Origin: Minwuia sp.
GTDB taxonomy: Bacteria; Pseudomonadota; Alphaproteobacteria; Minwuiales; Minwuiaceae
Length of the DNA stretch: 64,000 bases
Assembly: GCA_029210175.1 (NCBI GenBank)
Contig: JARGPL010000032.1
Span: 147,772 to 211,771, forward strand
Direction: 5' to 3'
Shown here: in pieces, positions 17,773 through 26,046 of the stretch
Layout of the letters: each line of letters starts with the position of its first letter
How positions within the stretch are numbered: position 1 is the first letter of the stretch
Made by a program: the position numbers and the translations under genes
The notes under the pieces: generated by a model
Seen by the model: only the letters and a program-made list of their open reading frames with translations
The model's database searches: none
Told to the model about the DNA's origin: nothing

Positions 17773-19121
17773 CCGGTGTGGCAATGAACGGCGCCGATAT
17801 GATGGGGCAGGCGGAACGCCGGACGATCGTCAGATCGGTGCGCCGGACCGCCCGGATTGGTTTCGGGTTGCTGGCCCTGATGTTTGTCTATCTGACCTAC
17901 ACTTGGTTCGCATTCGACGTGCCTACCCTGATTGACAGTGCCAAACCCGAAAGGGCGGCGCTGCTGGCCACCGACTCCGTGGCGTACAAGGTGCACGTGA
18001 CCCGGATGTTGCGCCGCGGCACGACGGCAATCGCTGTGGAGGGGGAGCGGACGGCGACCTACTCCACGCCGCCGGACTGGATCGCCACTGATGGAGACGT
18101 ACTGACGGTCGATCTGGATGACGGCTATGTTGCCAGGGTCTTTCCGACCTCCGTCATTCTTGATGTCCCCAATTATGGCAGCATCCGCATTGCGGTTCAG
18201 GATGGACGCGTCATCACGGATCTGCCGCCGGGAAACCGGCCGGACTGGCTGCGTGTCAACGATGTGAAGTTCGATGCCCGCCCGGACCTGAAACGTCGCG
18301 TTCAGGTATCACGCGCCAAGATCGAGGTGCACCGCTATTTCCTTGGTTGGGAGAATTTCTTCTTCCCCTTCAATTCACCGCTCAAGGCCTACTCCTTCGG
18401 CGAACTGCTGAGTCTGACTTTCAGTGCGGCGCGCCTGGACCCGGAGGTCGCCAACTGGCACCTGATCTACCGCACTTTCTGGGAAAATCCGGACTGGCAG
18501 CATGGCAATGTCTTCGTGGCGCTGCTCGAAACCCTGCTCATGGCAGTGCTCGGCACATTCACGGCGGCCCTTGTTGCCCTGCCGCTTGCATTTCTGGCAG
18601 CGCGCAACTTCACACCGTCGCGGACGCTGCGGTTCTTCGTGCGGCGGCTGTTCGACTTCGTGCGGGGGATCGACATGCTGATCTGGTCCCTGATCTTCAT
18701 CCGAGCCTTCGGGCTGGGTCCGTTGACCGGGGCGCTGGCCATTGCCTTCACGGATACAGGAACGCTGGGCAAGCTGTTCTCGGAAGCGCTTGAGAACACC
18801 GACAGGAAACAGGTGGAGGGCGTCAGCGCGACAGGTGCGTCGAAGCTGCAGATCTATCGCTATGGCGTCATTCCTCAGATCCTGCCGATCTTCATCTCCC
18901 AGGGGTTCTACTATCTGGAATCCAACACCCGCTCCGCCACGGTGATCGGCGCGCTGGGGGCAGGCGGCATCGGCCTGATGCTGGTGGAGACCATCCGCAC
19001 GTCACGCGACTGGGAAAACACCCTCTACATCATCCTGCTGACGATCCTGCTGGTCATCGCCATGGATGCGGTGTCAATGCGGGTTCGCCGCCGCCTGACC
19101 GGGGGCACCACACCCCCCTGA
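17769..19121 (+). CDS. phnE: Large phosphonate/phosphate ABC permease PhnE2 (PhoT-like)
   Basis: A 450-residue permease, far longer than a standard PhnE of about 270. TM1 at about 30-55 is followed by some 200 residues without membrane segments (residues 55-245, rich in beta-type sequence), presumably periplasmic. The normal transport domain then begins, with EGVSATGASKLQIYRYGVIPQILP and NTRSATVIGALGAGGIGLM. The length matches the PhoT partner of alphaproteobacterial PhoCDET systems. ATG overlaps the phnE1 stop (ATGA). Confidence 0.92.
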   Translation: MTGVAMNGADMMGQAERRTIVRSVRRTARIGFGLLALMFVYLTYTWFAFDVPTLIDSAKPERAALLATDSVAYKVHVTRMLRRGTTAIAVEGERTATYSTPPDWIATDGDVLTVDLDDGYVARVFPTSVILDVPNYGSIRIAVQDGRVITDLPPGNRPDWLRVNDVKFDARPDLKRRVQVSRAKIEVHRYFLGWENFFFPFNSPLKAYSFGELLSLTFSAARLDPEVANWHLIYRTFWENPDWQHGNVFVALLETLLMAVLGTFTAALVALPLAFLAARNFTPSRTLRFFVRRLFDFVRGIDMLIWSLIFIRAFGLGPLTGALAIAFTDTGTLGKLFSEALENTDRKQVEGVSATGASKLQIYRYGVIPQILPIFISQGFYYLESNTRSATVIGALGAGGIGLMLVETIRTSRDWENTLYIILLTILLVIAMDAVSMRVRRRLTGGTTPP

Positions 19122-19122
19122 C

Positions 19123-19761
19123 CTAGCCTGCTGACGGGGCGGCGTATCCCACCATGCCGAGTGCCAGGTCGACATAGGCGTCGGCGATCGCTTCCGGTGC
19201 CTTCGGGCCGTCGGTGCGATACCAGCCAGCGACGGCTGTACACATGGTGATGATGGCAAGCACGGCCTCATCGCGATGCGGGGTCGTGAAACGGCCTTGC
19301 TGCAGTCCATCATCCACCACATCCTTGAACAGGGTGGCGATGTGATCACGCAGGTCCACGACTTCCTGTCGCTCGGTCGCCGAAAGGCTGCGCAATTCCG
19401 TATTGGCAACGAAGGATTCGGCCTGACGCTCGGTATGCAGACGGACATGATTGCGTACCAGCGCCGCCAGCCGTTCCACCGGATCAGCCCCCGCGGCATC
19501 CCGCGCCGCCTCCAGGATGACGATCAGATCGGTCGTCACGCCGATCATCAGGGTCCGCAGGATCTCCACCTTCGATGGAAAATAGTAATAGGCGTGCGAG
19601 ATGACCGTGCCTGCGCCGTCGGCAATCTTGCGCATGGACGTGTCATGGTATCCATGCGCAAAGAAAGCCTCCAGCGCTGCTTTCAGCACGGCCTCCCGTC
19701 CGGCGGCTGCGGACGTGGACGGGTCGCGCCGCCTTGCCGTCCGGGTGGCGTGAGCGGTCAT
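19123..19761 (-). CDS. TetR-family transcriptional regulator
   Basis: A 212-residue repressor-type protein. The N-terminal helix-turn-helix spans residues about 20-65 (ALEAFFAHGYHDTSMRKIADGAGTVISHAYYYFPSKVEIL). The C-terminal ligand domain resembles the TetR_C type often found with fatty-acid or acyl-CoA genes, but the ligand is not readable. It is the last gene downstream of the D-aminoacylase family gene, 18 bases away, and is probably cotranscribed with it. Confidence 0.88.
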   Translation of the reverse strand: MTAHATRTARRRDPSTSAAAGREAVLKAALEAFFAHGYHDTSMRKIADGAGTVISHAYYYFPSKVEILRTLMIGVTTDLIVILEAARDAAGADPVERLAALVRNHVRLHTERQAESFVANTELRSLSATERQEVVDLRDHIATLFKDVVDDGLQQGRFTTPHRDEAVLAIITMCTAVAGWYRTDGPKAPEAIADAYVDLALGMVGYAAPSAG

Positions 19762-19779
19762 CGAGCTGTCGCTCCCTGC

Positions 19780-21513
19780 CTATTCCGCCGCAATGGCGCT
19801 GTCGGTCTGCGCCACACCCGTGCCGAACCGCAGCAGCCGCCCCGAGTGGACGTTGGTTGGCGCGTCATCGCGGATTGTCACTTCACCGTTCACCAGGACA
19901 TAGCGATAGCCGGATGCCCGTTGCACCCGCCGCCACTCCCCCGCAGGCAGGTCATGCACGATCTCGGCAGGCAGCACTTCCAGATTCTCGTAGTCGTAGA
20001 CCAGAATATCCGCAGGCGCGCCCTTGCGCAGCACGCCGCGGCCTTCGAAGCCTGCGAACTGGGCAGGCAGGGCCGAAAGCCGCCAATGGGCTTCCTCCAG
20101 GCTGATCATGGCATTATCCCGCACGATCTTGACCAGCGTCTCGGTGGGGTAGCGCCCGGCGGTCAGGAACTTCGTGTGCGCCCCACCATCCGACACGCCG
20201 AACAGCACATAGGGGTCGTCCACGATTTCCTTCAGATAGTCGAGGCGACCATTGGGCGGGGCAGCAAAGAACTCCGTTTCCAGATTTTCCTCCACGGCCA
20301 TGTCGAGCATGACATCCACGGGGTGCTTGCCCATCTTCTCCCCGGCGAGGGCCAGGCTGTGGTCCAGCCATTCCTTGTTCTTGTCCAGCTGCGGACCAAC
20401 GATGACGATCTGGTCCAGCGGGCCGGTGGCCGTACGTGGCATGTTCTCGCGCAGCACCTTGCGGCGCTCCGGGTCGGCCAGCTTCTGCTTGCGCTCCTCG
20501 AATGTGCCAGTGGTGGCCTCGCACCAGGCATCGATATCGTCAAACAGGTTCCAGTCCTCGAACGTGAAGGTGAAGCCTGCGTCGGTGGTCAGGCCCTGGC
20601 CCACGACCTGGATGCCGCGTTCGCGACAGCTTTGCAGCCAGCTCAGCACGCGGCGGTGGATTTCCGGACGATGGTCGAACGCCTGCACGACATTCATGAT
20701 CATCGGGCGACCGGAGATCTCCGCCATTTCCTCATAGAATTTCTGGTCCTTGTCGTTGTCGCCGGACACCAGCAGCATCTGCATGAAGCCCTCGTTGCGG
20801 CGTCGCAGCACCCTGGCAAGCTCACGGCAGGTCTCGTCATGCATCACGTCGGTGGGCATGGGTGTGCCATCGAAATCACGCTGCACGGCCGCCGGTCCTG
20901 TCGGCAGCATCCGCTGTGCCGACCAGCCGCACCCCCCGGCATCCAGGGCTTCCTCCAGCAGGCGGCAGATTTCCGCATGTTCGGCATCGGTCGGCAGCCG
21001 CCCGGCCTTGGCGTCCTCGAAACCCAGAACCCAGATCAGCAATGGGCTGATCGGCACATAGGGCAGGATGTTCACCGACTTCGGCGCGCGGTCCACGCTG
21101 TCCAGAAATTCGGGGAACGTCACCCAGTCCCACGGCAGCCCAGCCTCCATCGACGGCAGCGGAATGGCCTCCACCCGGGTCATCGACATCATCGCCCGCT
21201 CCCGCGCCTCCGGGTGCACCGGGGCGAAGCCGAAACCGCAATTGCCGATCACCACCGACGTGATGCCGTGCCAGCCTGAAATGGTGCAATAGGGGTCCCA
21301 GAACAGCTGCGCATCATAATGGGTGTGCAGGTCGATGAAGCCGGGCGCGACGATCAGGCCCTCTGCATCAATCACCTCCGCCCCGTCGGCGGCATCGATG
21401 TGACCGATCTCCGCAATCACGCCGTCGCGAATGCCGATATCCCCGCGATAGCGCGGCACGCGCGTGCCGTCCACGACCATCCCGTTCTTGATCACCCGAT
21501 CATATTTCGCCAT
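19780..21513 (-). CDS. N-acyl-D-amino-acid deacylase family amidohydrolase
   Basis: A 577-residue amidohydrolase. Metal-site features are GFIDLHTHYDAQLFWDP near residue 60, GNCGFGFAP near residue 92, and SDGGAHTKFL near residue 445, where a conserved Asp usually serves catalysis. The family includes D-aminoacylases, dihydropyrimidinase-like enzymes and N-acyl-D-amino acid deacylases; members of this length and motif set are commonly called D-aminoacylase. Substrate is unproven. It is preceded by a dehydrogenase and an MFS carrier on the same strand and followed by TetR. Confidence 0.85.
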   Translation of the reverse strand: MAKYDRVIKNGMVVDGTRVPRYRGDIGIRDGVIAEIGHIDAADGAEVIDAEGLIVAPGFIDLHTHYDAQLFWDPYCTISGWHGITSVVIGNCGFGFAPVHPEARERAMMSMTRVEAIPLPSMEAGLPWDWVTFPEFLDSVDRAPKSVNILPYVPISPLLIWVLGFEDAKAGRLPTDAEHAEICRLLEEALDAGGCGWSAQRMLPTGPAAVQRDFDGTPMPTDVMHDETCRELARVLRRRNEGFMQMLLVSGDNDKDQKFYEEMAEISGRPMIMNVVQAFDHRPEIHRRVLSWLQSCRERGIQVVGQGLTTDAGFTFTFEDWNLFDDIDAWCEATTGTFEERKQKLADPERRKVLRENMPRTATGPLDQIVIVGPQLDKNKEWLDHSLALAGEKMGKHPVDVMLDMAVEENLETEFFAAPPNGRLDYLKEIVDDPYVLFGVSDGGAHTKFLTAGRYPTETLVKIVRDNAMISLEEAHWRLSALPAQFAGFEGRGVLRKGAPADILVYDYENLEVLPAEIVHDLPAGEWRRVQRASGYRYVLVNGEVTIRDDAPTNVHSGRLLRFGTGVAQTDSAIAAE

Positions 21514-21585
21514 GTCACTTCCTCCCCAGGGTCAATTTGAGCGAATGTTCAATCAAGGTGACGGTGGAGTCAACAAGGGATTGCT

Positions 21586-22569
21586 TCAGCCGGATGCGAG
21601 GATGCGTTCCACCACGATCTGAACCTCCAGCGCTTCCTCCACTGTGGCCAGGTCATGGGGCTGACCACGGACCATGTCGGCAAGCTTGGTCACCTGGCCC
21701 TTCAGGATCATCGGGCGGGCCAACTCGTGGCTGGGCGCTTCCGGGTCGCCGACCCAGGAACCTTCAGCGGTCAGTCTCTCTGCCGTGGACCAGTCACGCA
21801 GGCGGATCGCGCCTCTCGATCCGGTCAGGGTCCAGAGATTGTGGTCCGCCTGATCCGTTGTGCCGACGCCGCCCTTCAGGCGGACAGGCAGATCGCCCGC
21901 TGTCAGATCGGCGGCGATGGCCGTCTCTGCACCGTCACCACCGGGGTATCGGGCCGATGCGCTGCCGAGTTTCAGCGGACCACACAGGCGTCGGGTCAGG
22001 AACAGGAAATGGGAAATGACTTCCCGCGTGAAGCCGCCTTCTGCGCGGCGTGACAGCCAGCCGTTGGCGTCCATCTGCCAGGGGCGCGGCCACTGGGCGA
22101 ACTGCGTACTGATCTCCAGGTGCTCAGGGCTGCCAATGACCCCGTCCGCCAGCCAGCCTTTCAGCGATGCCACGGCCGGCGACGACGCAAAGATGAAATT
22201 GACCGCCGCCGCGCTGCCTGACTGGTTCACGAGTTCCAGAAAGGCATGTGACTCCTCGATCGATACCGCGAGCGGCTTTTCGGTGAACACCGCTCTGCCG
22301 GCACCAAGGGCAATGCGGGCGTGGCCCAGGTGCGTTGCGGGCGGTGAGGCGACGTAGATGACATCCGAAAGTCCGGCGACATCAGGTGCATGATCGACGA
22401 ATGGCAAGTCCGGCAGTTCTGCACTCAGCCGTCGCCGTGCTGCCGGGTCCGGGTCCCACAGTGCCGAAAGCCGGATCATGCCGGGATCAAGTGACAGGGT
22501 GGCGCGGATGATTCGCTCTCCCATGATGCCGCAACCGATGATGCCCAGCCTCACGCCGCTTTCTGCCAT
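21586..22569 (-). CDS. Gfo/Idh/MocA-family oxidoreductase
   Basis: A 327-residue NAD(P)-dependent dehydrogenase. The Rossmann motif GIIGCGIMGERI is at residues 9-20, and the family signature TEKPLAVSIEESHAFLELV (with the conserved EKP) is near residue 95. Members oxidise or reduce sugars, inositols or related compounds. ATG 22569 has GGGAGAACAGG upstream; a longer frame to 23013 runs into unrelated sequence. It is likely cotranscribed with the upstream MFS gene. Confidence 0.87.
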   Translation of the reverse strand: MAESGVRLGIIGCGIMGERIIRATLSLDPGMIRLSALWDPDPAARRRLSAELPDLPFVDHAPDVAGLSDVIYVASPPATHLGHARIALGAGRAVFTEKPLAVSIEESHAFLELVNQSGSAAAVNFIFASSPAVASLKGWLADGVIGSPEHLEISTQFAQWPRPWQMDANGWLSRRAEGGFTREVISHFLFLTRRLCGPLKLGSASARYPGGDGAETAIAADLTAGDLPVRLKGGVGTTDQADHNLWTLTGSRGAIRLRDWSTAERLTAEGSWVGDPEAPSHELARPMILKGQVTKLADMVRGQPHDLATVEEALEVQIVVERILASG

Positions 22570-22727
22570 GTCCCTGTTCTCCCTGTCTGATCTTCGATGT
22601 GGCCGTACCCTATCACCTCCGGTGCGTCTGATGGCAGCCGTGGATGGGATACGGCGGCAGCCGCGCGCCAGTTCGCACTTCTGATGATCGGCCGGCAAGG
22701 CGCGGGTTTCGCCGTGCGGGGAAGGGG

Positions 22728-24023
22728 TCAGGGCAGTCGGCTGGTGTCCCTGACCAGCAGCAGCCCGATGCCGGCCAGACCGGACAGGGCCGCGACGGTG
22801 GCGTAGGCCGCGCCATACCCCGAGACGGTGACCAGGACGCTGAACAGGCTGGGCAGCAGCATGACGCCGAAGAACTGGCTGAACGCGCCCAGCCCCGCAG
22901 CCTCTGCCACATGGCTCTGGCCGCCGATCCGGGCGAACTCGGCGAACGCAAGGCCGGTATAGCCGCTGGCGGTGGCCCCCGCGACCACGGCCACGAGCAG
23001 GATCGCGAACCATGGCCAGTCGGCGGCGAACATGCCGGCCAGCACCCCCATGCCTGCCATCACCAACCCCATGACAGCCAGCATGCGCGGGGCCGGTATC
23101 CAGCGGTCGGCGACAATGCCCCAGATCGGTCGGGTGATGACCCCCGATACCTGATAGGCCGCGAGCATCTGTCCCGCGCCAACCAGATCGAAGCCCGCGC
23201 GGCTGGTCAGATGAACGCTCATGAACGACACGAAGCAGAGCTGCACGCCTGCATAGAAGAACACGGCCAGGGTCAGGCTGCGAATCTGCGGCTTGTCGCG
23301 CAGCAGGTTCAAGGGACCGAGCAGGCCGCCTGCAGTGATCACATGGCCAGGGTTGCGCCCCCCGTCATAGGTGCCGCGCACCATCTGCAGCACGATCAGC
23401 AGCACGATGGCCGGAATGATCTGCACGCCGATGGCGGTCTGCCAGTCGAAGCCCAGCACCAGCGGCGGCACGATCAGTCCGCCCAGCACGCCGCCCAGCG
23501 GCACGCCGATCTGGCGGATCGAGAAGACGAGGTTTCGGATGGATGGCGGTGTCCGTGCCATCAGCAGGTGCGAACTGGTGGGTGCCGTCGCCCCGTACCC
23601 CAGACCCAGCAGCACCGCCGACAGGGCCAGCGCCAGCACGGTACCGCCCAGCGCCGCCGCGCTGATCATCGCCAGCCCGGCCAGCAGGATGAACTGGCTG
23701 ACCCGTACCGCGCCATAGCGATGGATGAAGCTGACGGACAGGATCGCGGAGATCATGCCGACGCCATAGACAATGGAGATGAATATCCCCACCCGCTCCC
23801 CCGCAACGCCCAGATCGGCGGCGATGGCAGGTGCAGCCGCAGGCACGGAGTACGCGGCCATGGTCACCAGTGTCTGCACGAACAGACCAATGAACAGCGG
23901 GATGTAGGGAAAGTTCTTCAGGACAGGCACCCGTTGCTTGATCGCGTGAACACTTGCTGCGGGGACGATAGCAGTCCTGCAGCCTTCGCCATCATGCCAG
24001 ATGCGGCAAGTCCCGATCCGCAC
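22728..24023 (-). CDS. MFS transporter
   Basis: A major facilitator of up to 431 residues with about twelve membrane segments. Recognisable features are IPLFIGLFVQTLVTMAAYSV (TM1), SIRQIGVPLGGVLGGLIVP near residue 170, and VSGVITRPIWGIVADRW, a motif A-like loop between TM8 and TM9. Substrate is unknown; the neighbours suggest import of the compound handled by the downstream dehydrogenase and deacylase. The start is uncertain: GTG at 24023 is listed, while GTG at 23930 would give a more usual N-terminus (VPVLKNFPY). Confidence 0.85.
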   Translation of the reverse strand: MRIGTCRIWHDGEGCRTAIVPAASVHAIKQRVPVLKNFPYIPLFIGLFVQTLVTMAAYSVPAAAPAIAADLGVAGERVGIFISIVYGVGMISAILSVSFIHRYGAVRVSQFILLAGLAMISAAALGGTVLALALSAVLLGLGYGATAPTSSHLLMARTPPSIRNLVFSIRQIGVPLGGVLGGLIVPPLVLGFDWQTAIGVQIIPAIVLLIVLQMVRGTYDGGRNPGHVITAGGLLGPLNLLRDKPQIRSLTLAVFFYAGVQLCFVSFMSVHLTSRAGFDLVGAGQMLAAYQVSGVITRPIWGIVADRWIPAPRMLAVMGLVMAGMGVLAGMFAADWPWFAILLVAVVAGATASGYTGLAFAEFARIGGQSHVAEAAGLGAFSQFFGVMLLPSLFSVLVTVSGYGAAYATVAALSGLAGIGLLLVRDTSRLP

Positions 24024-24070
24024 CTTCGCCGTATACCTGCCATCGGCAATGAACGGAGCGGGTGTCTGCC

Positions 24071-24223
24071 ATGAAGATGCGGCGCATATCAGACCTCCCC
24101 AGCAAGATCTGCATGGCCTGTCAGCGCCCCTTCACATGGCGGCGCAAGTGGGCCAGGGACTGGGCAAGCGTCCGCTACTGCTCTGAGCGGTGCCGACGGT
24201 CGCGGACCCGTGCAACGGAATGA
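24071..24223 (+). CDS. DUF2256 small zinc-ribbon protein
   Basis: A 50-residue protein: CMAC at 14-17 and YCSERC at 36-41 make a C-x2-C, C-x3-C cluster around the family core [13 protein letters not shown]. This layout is that of DUF2256, small proteins often encoded beside cryptochrome/photolyase genes. No such neighbour is visible here. It is very basic (many Arg), suggesting nucleic acid contact. It lies between two leftward genes on the opposite strand. Confidence 0.85.
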   Translation: MKMRRISDLPSKICMACQRPFTWRRKWARDWASVRYCSERCRRSRTRATE

Positions 24224-24226
24224 AGC

Positions 24227-25114
24227 TCAGTTCCGTCCGGTCAGCGGCATCGGCGCGTTGCCCCGGGATCTGGGGTCGCGTGGCCCCCACTTGTCGATCT
24301 GGACGGCGTTGATGAACTGTTCCACCTGATCGTTGAAGGCGGCCGGTTCTTCCAGGTTCATGCCGTGCGCCGTGCGCGGTGCCATCCAGAGGCCGGATGC
24401 GGGAATGGTGCGACGCAGGAACAGACTGGTTTCGATGCAGGGCTCATCTTCGTCCCCCACGGCGATCAGGACGGGCAGGGTCATGGCAGCCAGCTGTTCG
24501 GTGAAGTCGGTCAGGGACGGCCGCTGCCCCTGATAGTTGCGCATGGTATAGGCCGATCCCCTGGCCGGATGCTCGGCCAGGTTCCGCACGAACTCATCGA
24601 AGCCGCGGGGGTCCTTGTTCTGCAACTGGACACGGGTCGGCCCCTCGGCAATTGCGGCGACCAGCCCCTCTGCTCCCTTGGCCTCGATCATGTCAGCCAG
24701 TTTTGCCGTCTGTTCCATGAAGGCAGGGCGCTGGTCCGGCGGGGAACCTGAGCCGACCCCGGCCAGCACCAGGCCGATCACGCGGTCCGGCTGGCGCAGG
24801 CCGAACTGCAGCGCCGCATAGGCTCCCATGCTGAGCCCCACCACATAGGCACGGTCGATGTGCAGGTGGTCCATCACGACACCGATGTCATCGGCGAAGT
24901 GGCGCCAGCTGTAGAGGCTCTGATCGTCCGGCACATCGGATCCCGTATAACCACGGGCACTGTAGGCGACGCAGCGATGGTGGCGGCTGAAGTGGCGCAC
25001 CTGTGCCTCCCAGCTGCGCCAGTCGGCGGCGAATTCATGCACGAAGATGATCGGCGTGCCGGTCCCGGCCTCCTCGTAGTAGAGCTTTACCCCGTCAGAA
25101 TTCGCATACGGCAT
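24227..25114 (-). CDS. Alpha/beta hydrolase
   Basis: A 295-residue alpha/beta hydrolase resembling 3-oxoadipate enol-lactonases and esterases. The oxyanion region is IFVHEF, the nucleophile elbow is GLSMGAY near residue 94, the acid is in VGDEDEP near residue 225, and the histidine is in RTAHGMNLEEP near residue 255, so the triad is complete. ATG 25114 has GGGGAG at spacing 7; a TTG at 25129 is less likely. It starts about 18 bases beyond the doc end; function is not further defined. Confidence 0.88.
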   Translation of the reverse strand: MPYANSDGVKLYYEEAGTGTPIIFVHEFAADWRSWEAQVRHFSRHHRCVAYSARGYTGSDVPDDQSLYSWRHFADDIGVVMDHLHIDRAYVVGLSMGAYAALQFGLRQPDRVIGLVLAGVGSGSPPDQRPAFMEQTAKLADMIEAKGAEGLVAAIAEGPTRVQLQNKDPRGFDEFVRNLAEHPARGSAYTMRNYQGQRPSLTDFTEQLAAMTLPVLIAVGDEDEPCIETSLFLRRTIPASGLWMAPRTAHGMNLEEPAAFNDQVEQFINAVQIDKWGPRDPRSRGNAPMPLTGRN

Positions 25115-25132
25115 TGCGTCTCTCCCCAATCG

Positions 25133-25534
25133 TCAGATGTCGTTGCCGATCATTTTCCGGGTGTTCTCGCACAGCCATTCAGCCAGCGCCGGTTCTGTGA
25201 CCTGTCCGGCCGCCAGGGCAAGCGTCATGGTGGCGGCGGCGGCCTCTTCTGCTATCAGTCGCCAGTCGTTCAGCCGCAGAAACATGTAGGCAGCCAGAAA
25301 GGCGGTACGCTTTTTCCCGTCGACGAAGGGGTGGTTGCGTGCCAGCCCGAACGCGTAGGCAGCTGCGAGCCTGCGGATGTCCGTCTCGCCGTACGCAAAC
25401 AGGTTGCGCGGGCGGGCAAGAGCCGAATCCAGCAGATTGGCGTCCCGAACACCCGGCAGACCGCCATGTTCAGCCAGTTGCATGTCGTGCACTGCCTCCA
25501 GCACGGGGGGGAGGAGCCAGACAGGCTCCGTCAC
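25133..25534 (-). CDS. doc: Doc-like toxin (Fic/DOC family, death-on-curing)
   Basis: A 133-residue Fic-fold toxin. The active-site motif is HPFVDGKKRTAF from H68; the usual Asn before the second basic residue of the Doc motif (H-x-F-x-x-x-N-K-R) is Lys here. P1 Doc phosphorylates EF-Tu; activity of this variant is inferred only. It begins with GTG overlapping the antitoxin stop (GTGA), the usual toxin-after-antitoxin order. IRDANLLDSALARP near residue 30 is typical of chromosomal Doc proteins. Confidence 0.88.
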   Translation of the reverse strand: MTEPVWLLPPVLEAVHDMQLAEHGGLPGVRDANLLDSALARPRNLFAYGETDIRRLAAAYAFGLARNHPFVDGKKRTAFLAAYMFLRLNDWRLIAEEAAAATMTLALAAGQVTEPALAEWLCENTRKMIGNDI

Positions 25535-25767
25535 CTGGCAAGTTCACGCAGTGTGTTGCGATACGCGGCCATGCCTTCGCGTGCCACGCGCATCTGCACC
25601 TCGAAATTCGGGTCATAGGGCGTCACGCGCATGGCACCGTCCGGTGTTTCGGTCACGAACAGGCTGTCGCCTTCGCTCAGGTTCAGCCGTGACAGGACGT
25701 CTTTCGGCAGGACGACGCCGAGCGAGTTGCCGATCTGTCGAACCTTGAGCGTGGTCATGCCTGACAT
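25531..25767 (-). CDS. AbrB/MazE-type antitoxin
   Basis: A 78-residue SpoVT-AbrB swapped-hairpin protein: LKVRQIGNSLGVVLPKDVLSRLNLSEGDSLFV spans residues 6-37. The C-terminal half would bind and neutralise the Doc toxin encoded next, and the N-terminal half would bind the operon promoter. The start at 25767 is used, though an internal ATG at 25758 is possible. This class of antitoxin with Doc is known from other proteobacteria. Confidence 0.88.
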   Translation of the reverse strand: MSGMTTLKVRQIGNSLGVVLPKDVLSRLNLSEGDSLFVTETPDGAMRVTPYDPNFEVQMRVAREGMAAYRNTLRELAR

Positions 25768-25832
25768 ATCCTCTGAATGTTATAACTTTGATGATAACAG
25801 ATGGGGCGGCATCCCGGCTACGCCTGCTGTCC

Positions 25833-25861
25833 TTGACGCAAGCGGGGCGGGGGCGTACAAG
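25833..25861 (+). promoter_or_regulatory. Strong sigma-70 promoter upstream of ffh
   Basis: TTGACG (25833-25838) and TACAAG (25856-25861) are spaced by 17 bases. Transcription would begin near 25868, giving a leader of about 180 bases before ffh and including the structured region. Confidence 0.55.
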
Positions 25862-25884
25862 CTGGCGCTTCTACGGTAATGGCA

Positions 25885-26004
25885 GAGACCATCCGTGCAG
25901 GTTCCAAGGGGCTGAGAGGTTCCGAAGGGCAGGTACCCACTGGCCGACGAGTATTCGTCCGCCGGTGTGCAACGCATTGTGTGATGCGTGGCTGAATGGG
26001 TCTC
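25885..26004 (+). ncRNA. Candidate structured leader RNA upstream of ffh
   Basis: A closing stem pairs GAGACCAT (25885-25892) with ATGGGTCTC (25996-26004, one bulged G). Inside are a long hairpin, CACTGGC plus GACGA against TCGTC plus GCCGGTG (about 25938-25966, loop GTAT), and a second, ACGCAT/ATGCGT (about 25973-25990). The purine-rich segment 25900-25937 carries GGTTCC twice. I do not recognise it as SRP RNA, 6S RNA or a known riboswitch. Confidence 0.45.
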
Positions 26005-26046
26005 CGGTCAGATGTTGGCTGATGACGGAACACGGGAAGGGAACCG

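Noticed and set aside
25885..26004. Region considered as SRP (4.5S) RNA, TPP or glycine riboswitch
   Set aside because: The SRP GGAA tetraloop/AGCAG motif, the TPP GAACCTGA motif and the glycine CTCAGGCA motif are all missing, although CTGAGAG and CCGAAGG look vaguely similar. Kept only as an unnamed structured leader.
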